A stretch of DNA of 64,000 nucleotides. Source: Procambarus clarkii. Its lineage: Eukaryota > Arthropoda > Malacostraca > Decapoda > Cambaridae. The notes below the pieces were generated by a model. It was given only the letters and a program-made list of their open reading frames with translations, searched no databases and was not told where the DNA came from. The translations under genes and the position numbers were made by a program. Shown here piece after piece: positions 35,701 to 45,431 of the stretch (position 1 is the first letter of the stretch; every line of letters begins with the position of its first letter). The stretch covers positions 21,474,003 to 21,538,002 of the forward strand of contig NC_091175.1 of NCBI RefSeq assembly GCF_040958095.1. The letters run 5' to 3'.

Positions 35701-36840
35701 TCAACTCGAAGCCGAGACAACTGGCTGCAACCGCCGACCCAAAGCAACACAGGCCCGACGAGGCCCAGGGATATTCACAAGGTAACGAGCAGCCAGGACC
35801 CTGTTCGACCGCCAAAATCCCCGCGCCCGAATATCAGACCAAGACATATTCCCAAAGACGGCAGCAAGAGCCGCGAACTTACGAACGTCATGGGCACGGG
35901 GATAGACCGCAGGCTGGCTGGACCTAATAACCCTGCGGATGACCTGAGAGACCCGAACCCGCGAACAGGGAAGAAGGGAAACCGGATCAACCCACAGCGC
36001 GTCCCCGGACACAGAAGCTGTGGCGCGCAAATAACGGCGAAGCGCAGCAACCGGACACAAAACATGATGCACCCCCGGCCTGACCAACCAAGCATCAACC
36101 ACCCATGGACCCCTCTGGAACACAGCAGTCTCATTGTTCGCCAGAAAAGAAGGAGACGGCTGCAAACGAACAAAACTATCACCACGACCAAAAGAGCAGA
36201 AACCCCTGCGCCGGAGGAGAGCATGAAGCTCCCCTACCCGACCCCCAGAGGCCAAAGCCAACAAGAAAAGTGCCTTGGAAAAACAATCCTGGACCGAAGG
36301 GGCCACAACGAAACGAGGTGATGAAAGGAAAGCGAGCACTCTGTCCAAAGACCAGGAAGGCTCAGGCGACGATGAGCAGGCCGGAGGTGAAACAATGCAC
36401 GAGACAGCTTGCGAAACGGCGCAGACGTAACATCGATACCGAAAGCAAGCTGAAGCGGCTCCGCCAGCGCCGCACGATACGAAGCGACAGTGTTAGGCAT
36501 AAGATGACGGTCCTGAAACAACCACGAGAGGAAGGACAAGACCACCCGAACAGACAAGGAGATAACACGACGAAGACGCAAAAAGAAACGGAAGAACTGC
36601 CAGGAAACTTCATACTGCCGCCGAGAAGAAGCCCTTAGGTGGGACACCAACAAGGAGGCCACCTGATCACCATAGAGATGATAATAGACTCGAGTCAAAA
36701 AAACCATACGCGAAGACTCGAGGAGAAGATCGAACCAGCTACGTGACGTACCGGCCCGATCTGCTGAAAGAGGCGGAGCCGCGGGAAAACCCTCGGGTTC
36801 GGACACCGAGCAACCAGCGCCTGAAACCAAGGCTGGGCCG
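35701..36840 (-). pseudogene. DIRS copy 1 tyrosine recombinase, one frameshift
   Basis: The N-terminal core-binding domain is in one frame (about 36840-36360; HLRASSRRQYEVSWQFFRF and SFLSWLFQDRHLMPNTVASY). The catalytic domain is in another (36348-35701). The latter shows ASGGRVGEL with the first arginine, HDVRK as the HxxR box, and a terminal tyrosine in FWRSNRVLAARYL. The two halves join by a single frame change near 36355, around CTTCCTGGTCTTTGG. Copy 2 keeps only the N-terminal half. The enzyme would insert the circular cDNA without target duplication. With one indel it is probably dead but very recently so. Confidence 0.85.
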
Positions 36841-38503
36841 GCCACCAAGGGGCCAGAAGGACAACTCTCCCCCGATAAGTCTCTAAGCGAGTCAGGACCT
36901 GGAGCAACAGCCGAACCGGGGGAAAGAGGTACAGGAACCCCCACCTCGACCAGTCTAGCCGAAAGGCATCGACCCCGACGGCCTCGCAATCGGGGAAGGG
37001 CGCCGCACAAACAGGAAGACGCCGCGACCTCGCCGACGCGAAGAGGTCCACTTCGGGGCGCCCGAACGTCTGGCAAAGCCAACGGAAGGACTCGTCGTCG
37101 ACCGTCCACTCCGTGAAGAGGGGAACGAAGCGAGACAGGGCGTCGGCCAAGACGTTGGACACGCCCCGTACGTGAACCGCCAGGAGAGCCAAACCCCGAG
37201 AACTCAGCAGACGAGTCACCCGAAGCGACCAACCCCAAAGAGACAAGGACTGCATCGAACCCCCGCGGTTCAGGCAATGAACCACCGGAGAGCAGTCCGA
37301 ATGGAGCCGAATCGTCGATCCGCGGGCCACCCGAATCCTCCCCAGAGCAAACCACACTGCCGCGAACTCCCGCACCGTGCTGTGAGCTCGACGGAAGGAC
37401 GGATCCCAACGCCCCTGGCCGGCCTGGTGAGCACTGGTCACAAAACCCCAGCCGAGAGACGACGCATCCGTGTACACATCGAGCGAGGGCTCGGGTAGGC
37501 GCCAAGGCACTGAACCCCGAAAAACCCGAAGAGGAAGCCGGTGACGCAGCAACCAACGCAAGGCCCCCGGGGGTCGAACTCTGCGATCGCGAGAGAGGCT
37601 GAAGGGGGAACCCCGAAGGAACCAGAACAGCCGTCGAAGCCAAACCCGACCCGGCGGGTAGACCACCATCGCGAAGTTCAGGCTCCCGCACAGCCCCTCG
37701 AGCAACCGCCGGGTGACCCGAGGGCCCTCCAGAAACAGACGAAGGCGGGACCGCAGCCGCAGGAGAGACTCCGGAGGGAGAGACAAGGAGGCGGTTCGAG
37801 AGTCCCACACGAGACCCAGCCAAGTCCGAACCTGAGAGGGAACCAGATGGGACTTCCTCCAGTTCACCAAGAACCCGAACTCGGCGAGCTGGGAAAGAAC
37901 CAAATCCCTGGCTAGCAAGCAAGCTGACTGGCTGGGAGCCCAAACCAGCCAGTCGTCGAGGTAGGCCAACACCCGAACACCTAGGAGACGCAAACGAGCC
38001 ACCACAACCCGTGTAAGGCGCGTGAACACGCGAGGTGCCAGGTTCAACCCGAACGGGAGACAACGAAAGCGGTAAATCAGACGCCCCACAACAAAACCGA
38101 GCCAGTCCCTGAACCGCGGATGAATCGGGACATGCCAATAAGCGTCCCGGAGGTCCAGGGCCACCATCCAAGCTCCCGACTCCAAGAGAAGCCGAACTTG
38201 AGACAGCGTAGTCATCCGAAAGGAGGGGCAATGAACCCAGGGGTTCAGACGGGACAAGTCCAGAATGAACCGCAGGTCCGCGCAGTCCCGTTTCGGAACC
38301 GGAAACAGACGGGAAACCCATCTGAGGGACGACGCCCAAGCGTACCCACTCCAAGACGACTCGACAGAGCGCAGGGGAAGAAACCTGCCCTGCCAGCCCC
38401 GACCCCCCAAAGGGGAGAGGGGCCACCCAACGCCACCGCAGGCCGCGAGACACGACCCGAAAGGCCCACGAATCGTGGGACCAGGCGCGGGCGAACAGCG
38501 CAA
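36695..38503 (-). CDS. DIRS copy 1 reverse transcriptase and RNase H
   Basis: The uninterrupted 602-codon frame has the reverse transcriptase boxes VALDLRDAYWHVPIH (about residues 114-128), LPFGLNLAPRVFT (149-161) and the catalytic YLDD (181-184). RNase H follows, with acidic residues in VYTDASSLGWG (Asp 346), REFAAVW (Glu 379), LHSDCSP (Asp 403) and VLADALSR (Asp 454). The last ~130 residues (GRPEVDLFASA, LLAPWWPAQPWF) are the conserved downstream domain of DIRS polyproteins, which in some relatives resembles a Dam-type methyltransferase. The true N terminus may lie upstream, since gag ends just before at 38524. This is the best preserved gene of the element. Confidence 0.92.
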   Translation of the reverse strand: MRCSPAPGPTIRGPFGSCLAACGGVGWPLSPLGGRGWQGRFLPLRSVESSWSGYAWASSLRWVSRLFPVPKRDCADLRFILDLSRLNPWVHCPSFRMTTLSQVRLLLESGAWMVALDLRDAYWHVPIHPRFRDWLGFVVGRLIYRFRCLPFGLNLAPRVFTRLTRVVVARLRLLGVRVLAYLDDWLVWAPSQSACLLARDLVLSQLAEFGFLVNWRKSHLVPSQVRTWLGLVWDSRTASLSLPPESLLRLRSRLRLFLEGPRVTRRLLEGLCGSLNFAMVVYPPGRVWLRRLFWFLRGSPFSLSRDRRVRPPGALRWLLRHRLPLRVFRGSVPWRLPEPSLDVYTDASSLGWGFVTSAHQAGQGRWDPSFRRAHSTVREFAAVWFALGRIRVARGSTIRLHSDCSPVVHCLNRGGSMQSLSLWGWSLRVTRLLSSRGLALLAVHVRGVSNVLADALSRFVPLFTEWTVDDESFRWLCQTFGRPEVDLFASARSRRLPVCAAPFPDCEAVGVDAFRLDWSRWGFLYLFPPVRLLLQVLTRLETYRGRVVLLAPWWPAQPWFQALVARCPNPRVFPRLRLFQQIGPVRHVAGSIFSSSLRVWFF

Positions 38504-38523
38504 GCCGCCCCCCCATCACCCCG

Positions 38524-40333
38524 TCAAGGGGGCAAACCGCGAAAGGGCCGGCGACCCTTACGAGACCCAGAACCCCGCACAGCGCGAACACCGCGCCGAC
38601 CAGACGAGGGAGGGTCCGCAGGAGGAGCCAACCCCAAACCTGACACCAGAGGCCTACCACGACGAGAGGAACCCCGAGCCCTGGCACGACCTTTCCGGGA
38701 AGACCCACCCCGGGACCCCCGGAAAACCAACAAGTCCGACATCGGACGACAAGCCGCCGACGCAGCCAGAATAAACTGCGCCACGGCCGACTCCCCAAAC
38801 AGGAGAGGACAAAAAGGTGAAGAACGCCTAAGAGCCAGAGCCCAAGCAGATTCCACGGAGGAACCCAGCACCGCCTGCCGACACACGAGACGGGAAGCAT
38901 AGAACAGGGAAACCGCATCCCGCAAAATCGGCGTGAACAGCTTCAACAAGGCAGCCGACGAACGCGCAGCCGAGGACAAGGTGCCGGACCCCGGGACGGA
39001 CCCAAGCGTCCCCACATCCTCCATAAGCCAATCCGAAGACAGCTCCAGGAGGAAAAAGAACCGCAAGGCCGAACACAAAAGGCCCCGGGCGCGCAAGTCC
39101 TCTGCAACGAGCGCCGCCGAAAGGGAGGGAACCTGCACATGGAGCTGAATAACGCCCACATTGCGGGGAAGGGCAGGGGCAAACAAGCACTCATTCAGGT
39201 ACTCAAGTTCACCCCCCAGGAAAACCTGAAGCACCGTGGAAGCTTCCCGCCACTCCAGCGTGCGGGAACGACAGAAGGAATGCCAGGAATCCAGACCAAA
39301 CAAGGGGCAGTCTGCTAGCCAGGACGACTCCGGAACCTCGTAACGGAGCCAGAAAGGGAACGAAGTCCCAAACCTGAACGTGGACGGATCCATTTCCGAG
39401 GCATAATCCGGGTCACGCAGGAGGTAAGCTGCAAAGGCCGCTCCCACCACTACCAGGTTGGATGCGATAAGCCGAAAACCTCCGGAAGGACGGAACCGAC
39501 GTACCCGGGGGAACACGGAACCGAACCCAGGGAGGGGCCGACACCAAATCCAACTCGTACGCAGAGGGGGGAAAAGAAAACCCCACTCCATGTAACAATA
39601 AGCCCCGCTCAGTGGGAAGAAAAACCCAGGCGGGGTCCAGCGGGGCCCAAGGCCCCCAAGTCAGCCCCTCCCCAGCCTCGAGGTCCATCACCACAGGACC
39701 CGAGGCCGAGTCCTCTCCCCAAGCCCCGACCCCACAAGACAAGGACGGAGCAGCCGGAAAAGCTGGAGGAAGGGGGGCCCACTGGTCAGACCCTGAAGCT
39801 TCGGCCGGGAGACAAGACTCGAATGCCTCTGCCGCCCCCCCGGAAAGGGCAACCCCCGAAGCTGCCCGAGTCTCGAGATCAAGTAACCCCTGCTCCGACC
39901 CCGAAACCCTCAGACGCTTCGGGGCCGGAAGCAGGGGCGGGGGACCAGAACGAACAGAAGGGGAAGGACGAGGAGGTGCGGACTGAACCAGGATCGAAGC
40001 GACCCCCACCCCCAAGTTCGGGTCTCGAAAAGCAAAGCGGGGCAGCCCCGAGGCATCCGGGGAAGCAACCAACCGAGCGCGTTGCAACAGACGAAACCTA
40101 GACTGCAACGCACGTGCCGCCTGTACCCGAATAGAATCATCAGAGGATTGGGTAAATTGAGTCACAAGCAAGCAGCAACACTCACAGGACTCAGGGTCGA
40201 AAGTATCACCGACCCAACAGGCAGCGTGGCAGAGGCAAAAACAATGAGGGTCACCCTGAGACAAGGGGACCGAGCAACCCTCAAACTCGCACACAGCGAG
40301 TGGGGACTCCGGGGTCACATCCATCGAACCCAC
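38524..40333 (-). pseudogene. DIRS copy 1 gag-like gene, one frameshift
   Basis: The first frame (40333 to about 39470) begins MGSMDVTPESPLAVCEFEGC and has a cysteine/histidine-rich N terminus (CxxxxC, CLCHAACW, ESCECCC), possibly metal-binding, then a proline-rich linker. The second frame (about 39500-38524) holds DPDYASEMDPSTFRFG and ends with an arginine-rich tail (RGSRGGSSRKGRARARGSSR) suited to nucleic-acid binding. Copy 2 reads continuously across this junction (SFRRLSASRTSPPEVRSALA), so the break near 39480 is specific to copy 1. The role as a structural protein is inferred. Confidence 0.78.
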
Positions 40334-40976
40334 GCGCCCCCTAGAGGATTCCCAGGGTCCTGAGCGTTTACTTTAAGAGGACTCGCGCTCAGGTAGTCCC
40401 AGGCAGGGTGCTGCAAACCGGCGCCCAAAACTACCAAGCAAACTTCTAAAGCTGAACCCCAGGGACGTGTACACTCACGGGGACCTAGCAGGGGGCGCCA
40501 CCGAGGAGAACAGTGGAAGGGCAAAAACAAACTGAATAAAATGACAGAACCCCCCCACCAGGCAAAAAGAAAAAGAAAAACAAAACCCCGCAAGAGGACA
40601 GCGAACCCCAAGGAACAGAGCCGGCCGCGATGTCGGGAAATACAAGCTGAGCAGCACCCCGCGCCCCTACCAGTGCAAACTGCCTCTTACCTGCCGGTAA
40701 CAAGGGAGAACAGAACACCCAAGAGCCCAACAGGCGGCCGAAAAACCGAAAGGTAAAACGGACCAGCAGAGGCAGACCCCGAGGAGCCTGTGAAAGGTGG
40801 CCCCAAGCCCCAAGGGCAGTACTTACAGGGCACCTAGGGAAGGCAGCCCTAGGCGCATGCAGCCCGAGTACTGAAGATAACTCCTGGCTCTCGCACCCAC
40901 AAAACTAACACCACACGCAAAGCACAGTGCAGTAGCGACACCGGAGCCAGAGCACACGACCATCGCCTATAGCATC
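40334..40976 (-). promoter_or_regulatory. DIRS copy 1 leader region upstream of gag
   Basis: This GC-rich non-coding stretch lies between the right inverted repeat and the gag start. Open frames here on both strands are composition artefacts. It should be the transcribed leader, with the promoter in or near the terminal repeat, but no definite promoter motif was identified. Confidence 0.4.
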
Positions 40977-41391
40977 AGCCTCAAGAACTGAGGTGTGGGT
41001 AGCCGGCACGGGGGGTCTGGGGCTCCCCCTTCCCCCTCCCGGGGAGGGGGGAGCTGCGCAGACAGCGGCGCGGCAGTGTGTGACGTCACACTAGTTTGCT
41101 TGTTTTCGGTTGGGGAGTTCTATCCACTAGTTCGGTTTTTGGTAGCAATTTTAACCAGAATAGGGGTTTGTTTTGGGGCGCTTACCTTTCTGGGTGCCTG
41201 TTCCGGTCGATGGCAGACATAGAATGCTTCCAACTACACGGGGGCTTCTATAGGCCATTGCTCCCCTTGCCTCTCTGAGGGGGCCCGGTTCTGGCCGTGG
41301 TCCCCGGTAGGCCTAAGAACTCCATACACATGACTGATGCCAAAGTATGACATTAGCATATCAGCCTGGGATAGCTCCGGGGAGCCGACGG
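40977..41391. repeat. DIRS copy 1, right inverted terminal repeat
   Basis: It is the complement of 35095-35508 and carries the same CRE-like palindrome around TGACGTCA. It lies upstream of the minus-strand genes and would contain the element's promoter. The outermost right end (41392-41409, CCCCCCAGAAAA) is matched only in the internal complementary region. Confidence 0.92.
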
Positions 41392-41409
41392 GGCTCCCCC
41401 CAGAAAAAA

Positions 41410-41545
41410 CACTAAAGATTGGGAACCCAAATTAATTCATGGACGTAACACAAATTTCAACTTACATTTTGGATATCGCCCTAGCCCCACTGGTCAATGA
41501 AGAAGCCATAAACAGCTTGCCCTAGCACTCAACCCTAAGCCATCA
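41410..41545 (+). pseudogene. LINE relic fragment at the DIRS right flank
   Basis: The ~135 bp starting ACTAAAGATTGGGAACCCAA are repeated at 43755-43890 with small differences (CGCCCTAGCCCCACTGG versus CGCCCTAACCCCACTGG). The second copy continues into a recognisable reverse transcriptase, so both are pieces of one old non-LTR family. The DIRS element is inserted beside or into the first copy. Confidence 0.65.
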
Positions 41546-41628
41546 AAATATTTATCTATGAAGAAGATACATTCATCAGTAAAGCAGATGAAAGGTGGGA
41601 AAATTGCAGTGTTGTGTTGTGTTGTGTT

Positions 41629-41663
41629 CCTTGTCTCCACTATCATTAATAGTGGAGACAAGG
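41629..41663. repeat. Perfect 15-bp stem-loop
   Basis: CCTTGTCTCCACTAT and its exact complement are separated by five bases, just after a GTGTT pentanucleotide run. There is no T tract, and a terminator role has no support in this eukaryotic setting. Confidence 0.8.
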
Positions 41664-41689
41664 AAATGAAATGGGCTTGTAGAATTTTC

Positions 41690-42178
41690 CCGATATTATG
41701 GGTCAGTGGTGGTGTGTATGACTAATATACACAGTGTAGTGGTCAAAGTGAATGGAAGAATTGTGATTGGTAAAATAGAGAATGGAACAGAAATAAGTCA
41801 AGAACAAAGCTGTTTCACAATGGAAGAGGTAGGCAATGACCAGATATTTGCATTAAGACATGTAGTGGTGAAGGTATATCAGCAAGATTATAGCACAAAT
41901 ATATTTAGTGATGAAAGCATACTTCGTAGTGACAATAGGTCTCTGAAATGTAATGAGCATGAATTGAGCAGGTAGAATGTTGTGAAGAGCTTGTATTCAG
42001 GAAGTAGATTATGTGTAAGAGTTAATGGTCTGATATAATGTATACCAAGGCTGTGTAATGTTCCCATGGATTCTCAGTACATACATATGGATAGGATCAT
42101 GAGAGATCAAGGTAAGAACACTAGTAAAGTATTAATTTAGGGTATGACAGAAATTAATGGAATGCAATACATACAGTG
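41690..42178 (+). pseudogene. Non-LTR reverse transcriptase relic, left part
   Basis: The frame reads GKIENGTEISQEQSCFTMEE then DQIFALRHVV, matching the fingers and palm entry (EEQxGFRxGRxCxDQIFALR) of non-LTR reverse transcriptases. Further on a decayed copy of the box usually reading RQGCVMSPWLF is visible near 42050. Stops and frameshifts are frequent. The relic continues at 43357 beyond a Tigger-like insertion. Confidence 0.68.
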
Positions 42179-43355
42179 ACACCTCGGCTTACGAATGCGC
42201 CTCTTTATGAACCTTTCGGGTTCCAAGCCCAATTTTTTCGGAAAATTTTAATCGGGTTATGAACTTTGCCTCGGGAAACAAGTTTGTTGATTCGTGTATG
42301 GGCTGACCTAGCGCGTGGTGGCACGGCGATCACGCCTCAGTTTACCAGTGGCTCCCACCTAGTGACAATCGCGCCTGAATTCTTTTGTAACGAATTTCAG
42401 TGTTTTTTTTATTTTTGGGTATTTGAACATAAAAGTAATTACTGTATTATATATCTTGCCATGTGTCCAAGAAAGTCAGTGGTAAGGTTCAACCTAAGAA
42501 AACAGTTTTGAGTAGATGCAGTAGAGGATGTCCCTTCCTCATTAAGAAAATGTGTGAAGTATGGGAAGAACTGCAAAGTTTTCTTGAAAAAACTCACCCA
42601 GATAAAGCTGTAGCAGGCCATTGCACTGACCTTTTAAATGACAATATGATATCTCACTTCAGCAAAGTGTTAAAATGTAAGGAAAAACAAGTGTCTTTAG
42701 ACAGATTCTTATTAACCCTTGCACTGCTCACCTATTTTCGGCAAAAACGTCTTGGTGCAATTGACAAGGACATATTTTTGTTATTTTTACAAATGTTCAG
42801 ATAAATTTAATGTCCAAATGTTTCCAAATTCAACTATTTCCATTTCAAAACACAAATAGTAATGCAAACATTAAAAAACATTAAAATATAGCCAAATTAA
42901 AAAACAAAAAGCACAACTCTCTGAGCACCTAAAGGCGCTTTGCGCAGTGCAGTGGTTAAGACAAGCAAGCAATGAGCCACAAGCAGGTCCTAGTGGTATA
43001 CAGGCAAAACGTACCAGAGTGTGTACCCCAGAGAAGTCATCACTGCCTGATGTTATAATGGAAGGAGACTCCCCTTCCAAACAGTAACACCTCTTCTCCT
43101 CCCCCGTCCTCACCATCTTCCATACGCCAACAGGAGTCATCAGTAAAGGTAAGTAATAACTTGTACATACTTTTGTACTGAAGGTTTGGGTGAATTAGGT
43201 ATAAAATTTACTTTGAGGTTAATTTTTTGGGGAATCTGGAAAGGATTAATTCATTTTCCATTATTTCTTCTGGGGAAATTCGCTTCAGTTTACGAATTTT
43301 TGGGTTACGAGTCGTCTCTGGGAAAGGGTTAAATTCGTAAACTGAGGTACCACTG
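42179..43355 (+). mobile_element. Internally deleted Tigger (pogo-group) DNA transposon
   Basis: The left end CAGTGACACCTCGGCTTACG and the right end, complement of CAGTGGTACCTCAGTTTACG, are typical of Tigger elements, with TA on both outer sides. Inside, a start resembling the transposase N terminus (MCPRKSVV) is followed directly by a C-terminal piece (HPDKAVAGHC, NDNMISHFSKVLK, KQVSLDRFL), so the DNA-binding and DDE catalytic parts have been deleted. It interrupts the reverse transcriptase relic: 42178 and 43356 join into a continuous frame. It carries a 240-bp TTAA element inside. Confidence 0.82.
42716..42955. mobile_element. Small piggyBac-type MITE inside the Tigger element
   Basis: TTAA occurs at 42712-42715 and 42956-42959. 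The ends are CCCTTGCACTGCTC and the complement of CCACTGCACTGCGC, imperfect inverted repeats. It is 240 bp long, non-coding and AT-rich in the middle. The CCCTT end and TTAA target agree with the larger piggyBac-type families in this window, but the subterminal sequence differs. Confidence 0.75.
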
Positions 43356-43560
43356 TGTATCTAATTTGATGCAAGCAGATAATACAGTTCTTTTCACCAA
43401 AAGTCGAATGAGGACATATTAGGAAAGTAAATAAAAAAATGTAAATGGAGAAGTTCTAAAAAAAAAAGTTCACAACTATAAAATAGTTAAGACTGTAATT
43501 TACAAAAGTTTAGAGAAGAGTAAAGTTAAGGAAAGAAAGTGGTGGGTGCAATAGAAGATC
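43356..43560 (+). pseudogene. Non-LTR reverse transcriptase relic, right part
   Basis: Reading on from the 42178 junction, SNLMQADNTVLFTKS corresponds to the catalytic box that in working enzymes reads xxLMFADDTVLxAxS. The aspartate pair has become DN and the frame soon decays. This confirms that the Tigger element entered an older reverse transcriptase gene. Confidence 0.68.
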
Positions 43561-44215
43561 TGGTTAGGAAGAAGAGGAGAACAGATGTAGCTTCAAAATA
43601 ATTTGAGACAAAATTTAGAGTACAGTACAGTACTCCAAAATAATTTTAGGCAAAATTCAGAGCAAAAACACAAGGGAGATGGAACATTCACTGATAAAGA
43701 AATTAATGACATTCTAAAGACAAAGTACTGTACAACATTTCAGTGAACCCCTTAACACACTAAAGATTGGGAACCCAAATTAATTCATGGACATGACACA
43801 AATTTCAACTTACATTAATATCGCCCTAACCCCACTGGACATTCAAGAAGCGATAAACAGTTTGCCCTTAACTCAACCCTAAGCCAATCTCTGGATTTTT
43901 AAAGTCGTCGTGAATTAGAAAGACCTATTATCTCGGGCCCTAAACAACTTATGGGGGACGGAACCTTGATAATGATGACATCCCTGATACACTAAAAACT
44001 GCAGAAATCAAGCCACTCCATAATAAGCAGAGCAAAGCAGATGCATAAAACTATAGACTAATAACCCTAACATCACACATTAAAATATTCACTAGTGTGA
44101 TAAGAAGTAAGATCATAGCATATATGAAGTCAAATTGTTTGCATAATCCTGGCCAACATGGGCTTAGAGCACGATACTCCGTTACCATGGGCTTTGGATC
44201 CCATGGTTGATGCAA
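43561..44215 (+). pseudogene. Second non-LTR reverse transcriptase relic
   Basis: The translation in changing frames contains KPLHNKQSKADA then NYRLITLTSHIKIF and NPGQHGLRARYS, clear equivalents of the PxxKKGxxxxxxNYRPISLTSxxxKxxE and GQHGFRxGxS boxes. The first part repeats 41410-41545. Stops are many. It could be a different family from the relic at 41690. Confidence 0.7.
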
Positions 44216-44498
44216 AAAAAAAAAAGAGATGGGATGCAAGAGAGTTTAGGATGCAACAAAGGTCAAGATGCTACAGTACTAATGTTCAAATGCAATGGAC
44301 ATAGTCTTGAATGAATTGTTTCATTCAAATGGATTTCTGCCATATACAGTATACATATACAGTACAGTATTTATCTGCAACTCATGTTTCTACAACATAG
44401 GTATATTTAGTCATTGTACAGTACTTTTCATCTTTGTACAGTACTGTACATATTTACAATGAAACAAGACATAAGTACAGAACTAGGAGAAATCTTAT

Positions 44499-45423
44499 TA
44501 GTGATGGGACGATACCAAAATTTCTAATGATTTTGATTTTGATGCCGATTCCATTAAAAAGTCTCAAGTCCGATATGATTATCGATTTTGATTTTGATTT
44601 TTTCAAAGATATATAGTAGTTTAATATGCATTTTTTTTAACATTTTCATATTTAGATAGGAAAAATTAATGATTTACATTATTAGCATAGTAAATGTATT
44701 ATTAATATAACAGATTGATTTAAGATTAGAAAACAATTGGTAGATCCAGCTTAAACATTTATAAGGAACCTGAAAGGTTCAAACATTCATTATACATGCA
44801 AATGTACAAGCTTTGTGTACTACACAATATAAAATTTATTCTTAGTTGAAATAGTTAATATTGCAATACTAGCTCAATTAAAGCATGGGTTAATTCCTAA
44901 TTACTAAAAAATTAATCCTTAATCTACAAAAACAAGAAAATGGAAATACTGAAATCATTCCATTACCCATCACATCAAGTAAAATTAAACTGCAATAGTA
45001 GTTCATATAGAACTAAATTAATTTTTGGTTTATACTGAAAAAGCCATCTTTAATCTACATGACTTGCCCGAAACACTACGCATGCTATTGGCTGTACAAG
45101 AATGTAACAACTCTTATACTGTATATATAAATAAATAATGCAAGTACAGTTCAAGTGAATAAGAAAAAATTATTCACATGTGAAACCCAAGACTCCTAAA
45201 TTATAATATAAAAAAATTAACATCTGCCTCTGCTTGCATTCTGTTTCTTCTGGGAGAATATATTGTAGCACCAAAATTAATTTTGTTATTAAATGATAAA
45301 TAATCGTTTTAAGAATCAGAAATCATGATCAATTTCTTTTGACTCCGATACCGATTTCACTTATTCAAAATTGTCAATCCTTCCGATTCTATATACCAAT
45401 TACGATTAATCCTCCCATCACTA
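44499..45423. mobile_element. hAT-like MITE, ~0.93 kb
   Basis: The inverted ends are TAGTGATGGG on the left and CCCATCACTA on the right, continuing less perfectly inward (ACGATACC versus a GGTATCGGAGTC-like inner copy). Imperfect 8-bp flanks AATCTTAT and ATCCTTAT (six of eight identical) fit hAT target duplications. The interior is AT-rich and non-coding, with GATTTTGATTTTGAT runs at the left. Confidence 0.75.
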
Positions 45424-45431
45424 ATCCTTAT

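Larger units (their letters stand above)
35046..41409 (-). mobile_element. DIRS-type tyrosine-recombinase retrotransposon, copy 1
   Basis: The 6.4-kb element has GC-rich coding DNA, sharply unlike the AT-rich flanks. Features of DIRS elements are all present: inverted terminal repeats of about 415 bp (35095-35508 and 40977-41391), an internal complementary region (35554-35645) matching both outer ends, and minus-strand genes in the order gag, reverse transcriptase with RNase H, tyrosine recombinase. No target duplication is seen, as expected for integration by recombinase. The right end joins a LINE relic. Frameshifts in gag and recombinase suggest it is no longer autonomous. Confidence 0.93.

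Noticed and set aside
36234..38918. 894-codon open frame on the minus strand
   Set aside because: Most of it is the alternative frame of the DIRS reverse transcriptase gene in GC-rich DNA. Only its C-terminal part (about 36840-36360) is real, as the recombinase N-terminal domain.
35890..40363. Many plus-strand open frames rich in Pro, Arg and Gly
   Set aside because: They are antisense shadows of GC-rich DIRS genes, have low-complexity composition, and show no recognisable domain.
41629..41663. Intrinsic transcription terminator
   Set aside because: It is a good stem-loop, but in a eukaryotic intergenic region without a T tract or adjoining gene.
41706..41975. 89-codon open frame as a host gene
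   Set aside because: It contains the DQIFALR box of non-LTR reverse transcriptases and continues into a relic, so it is a transposon remnant.
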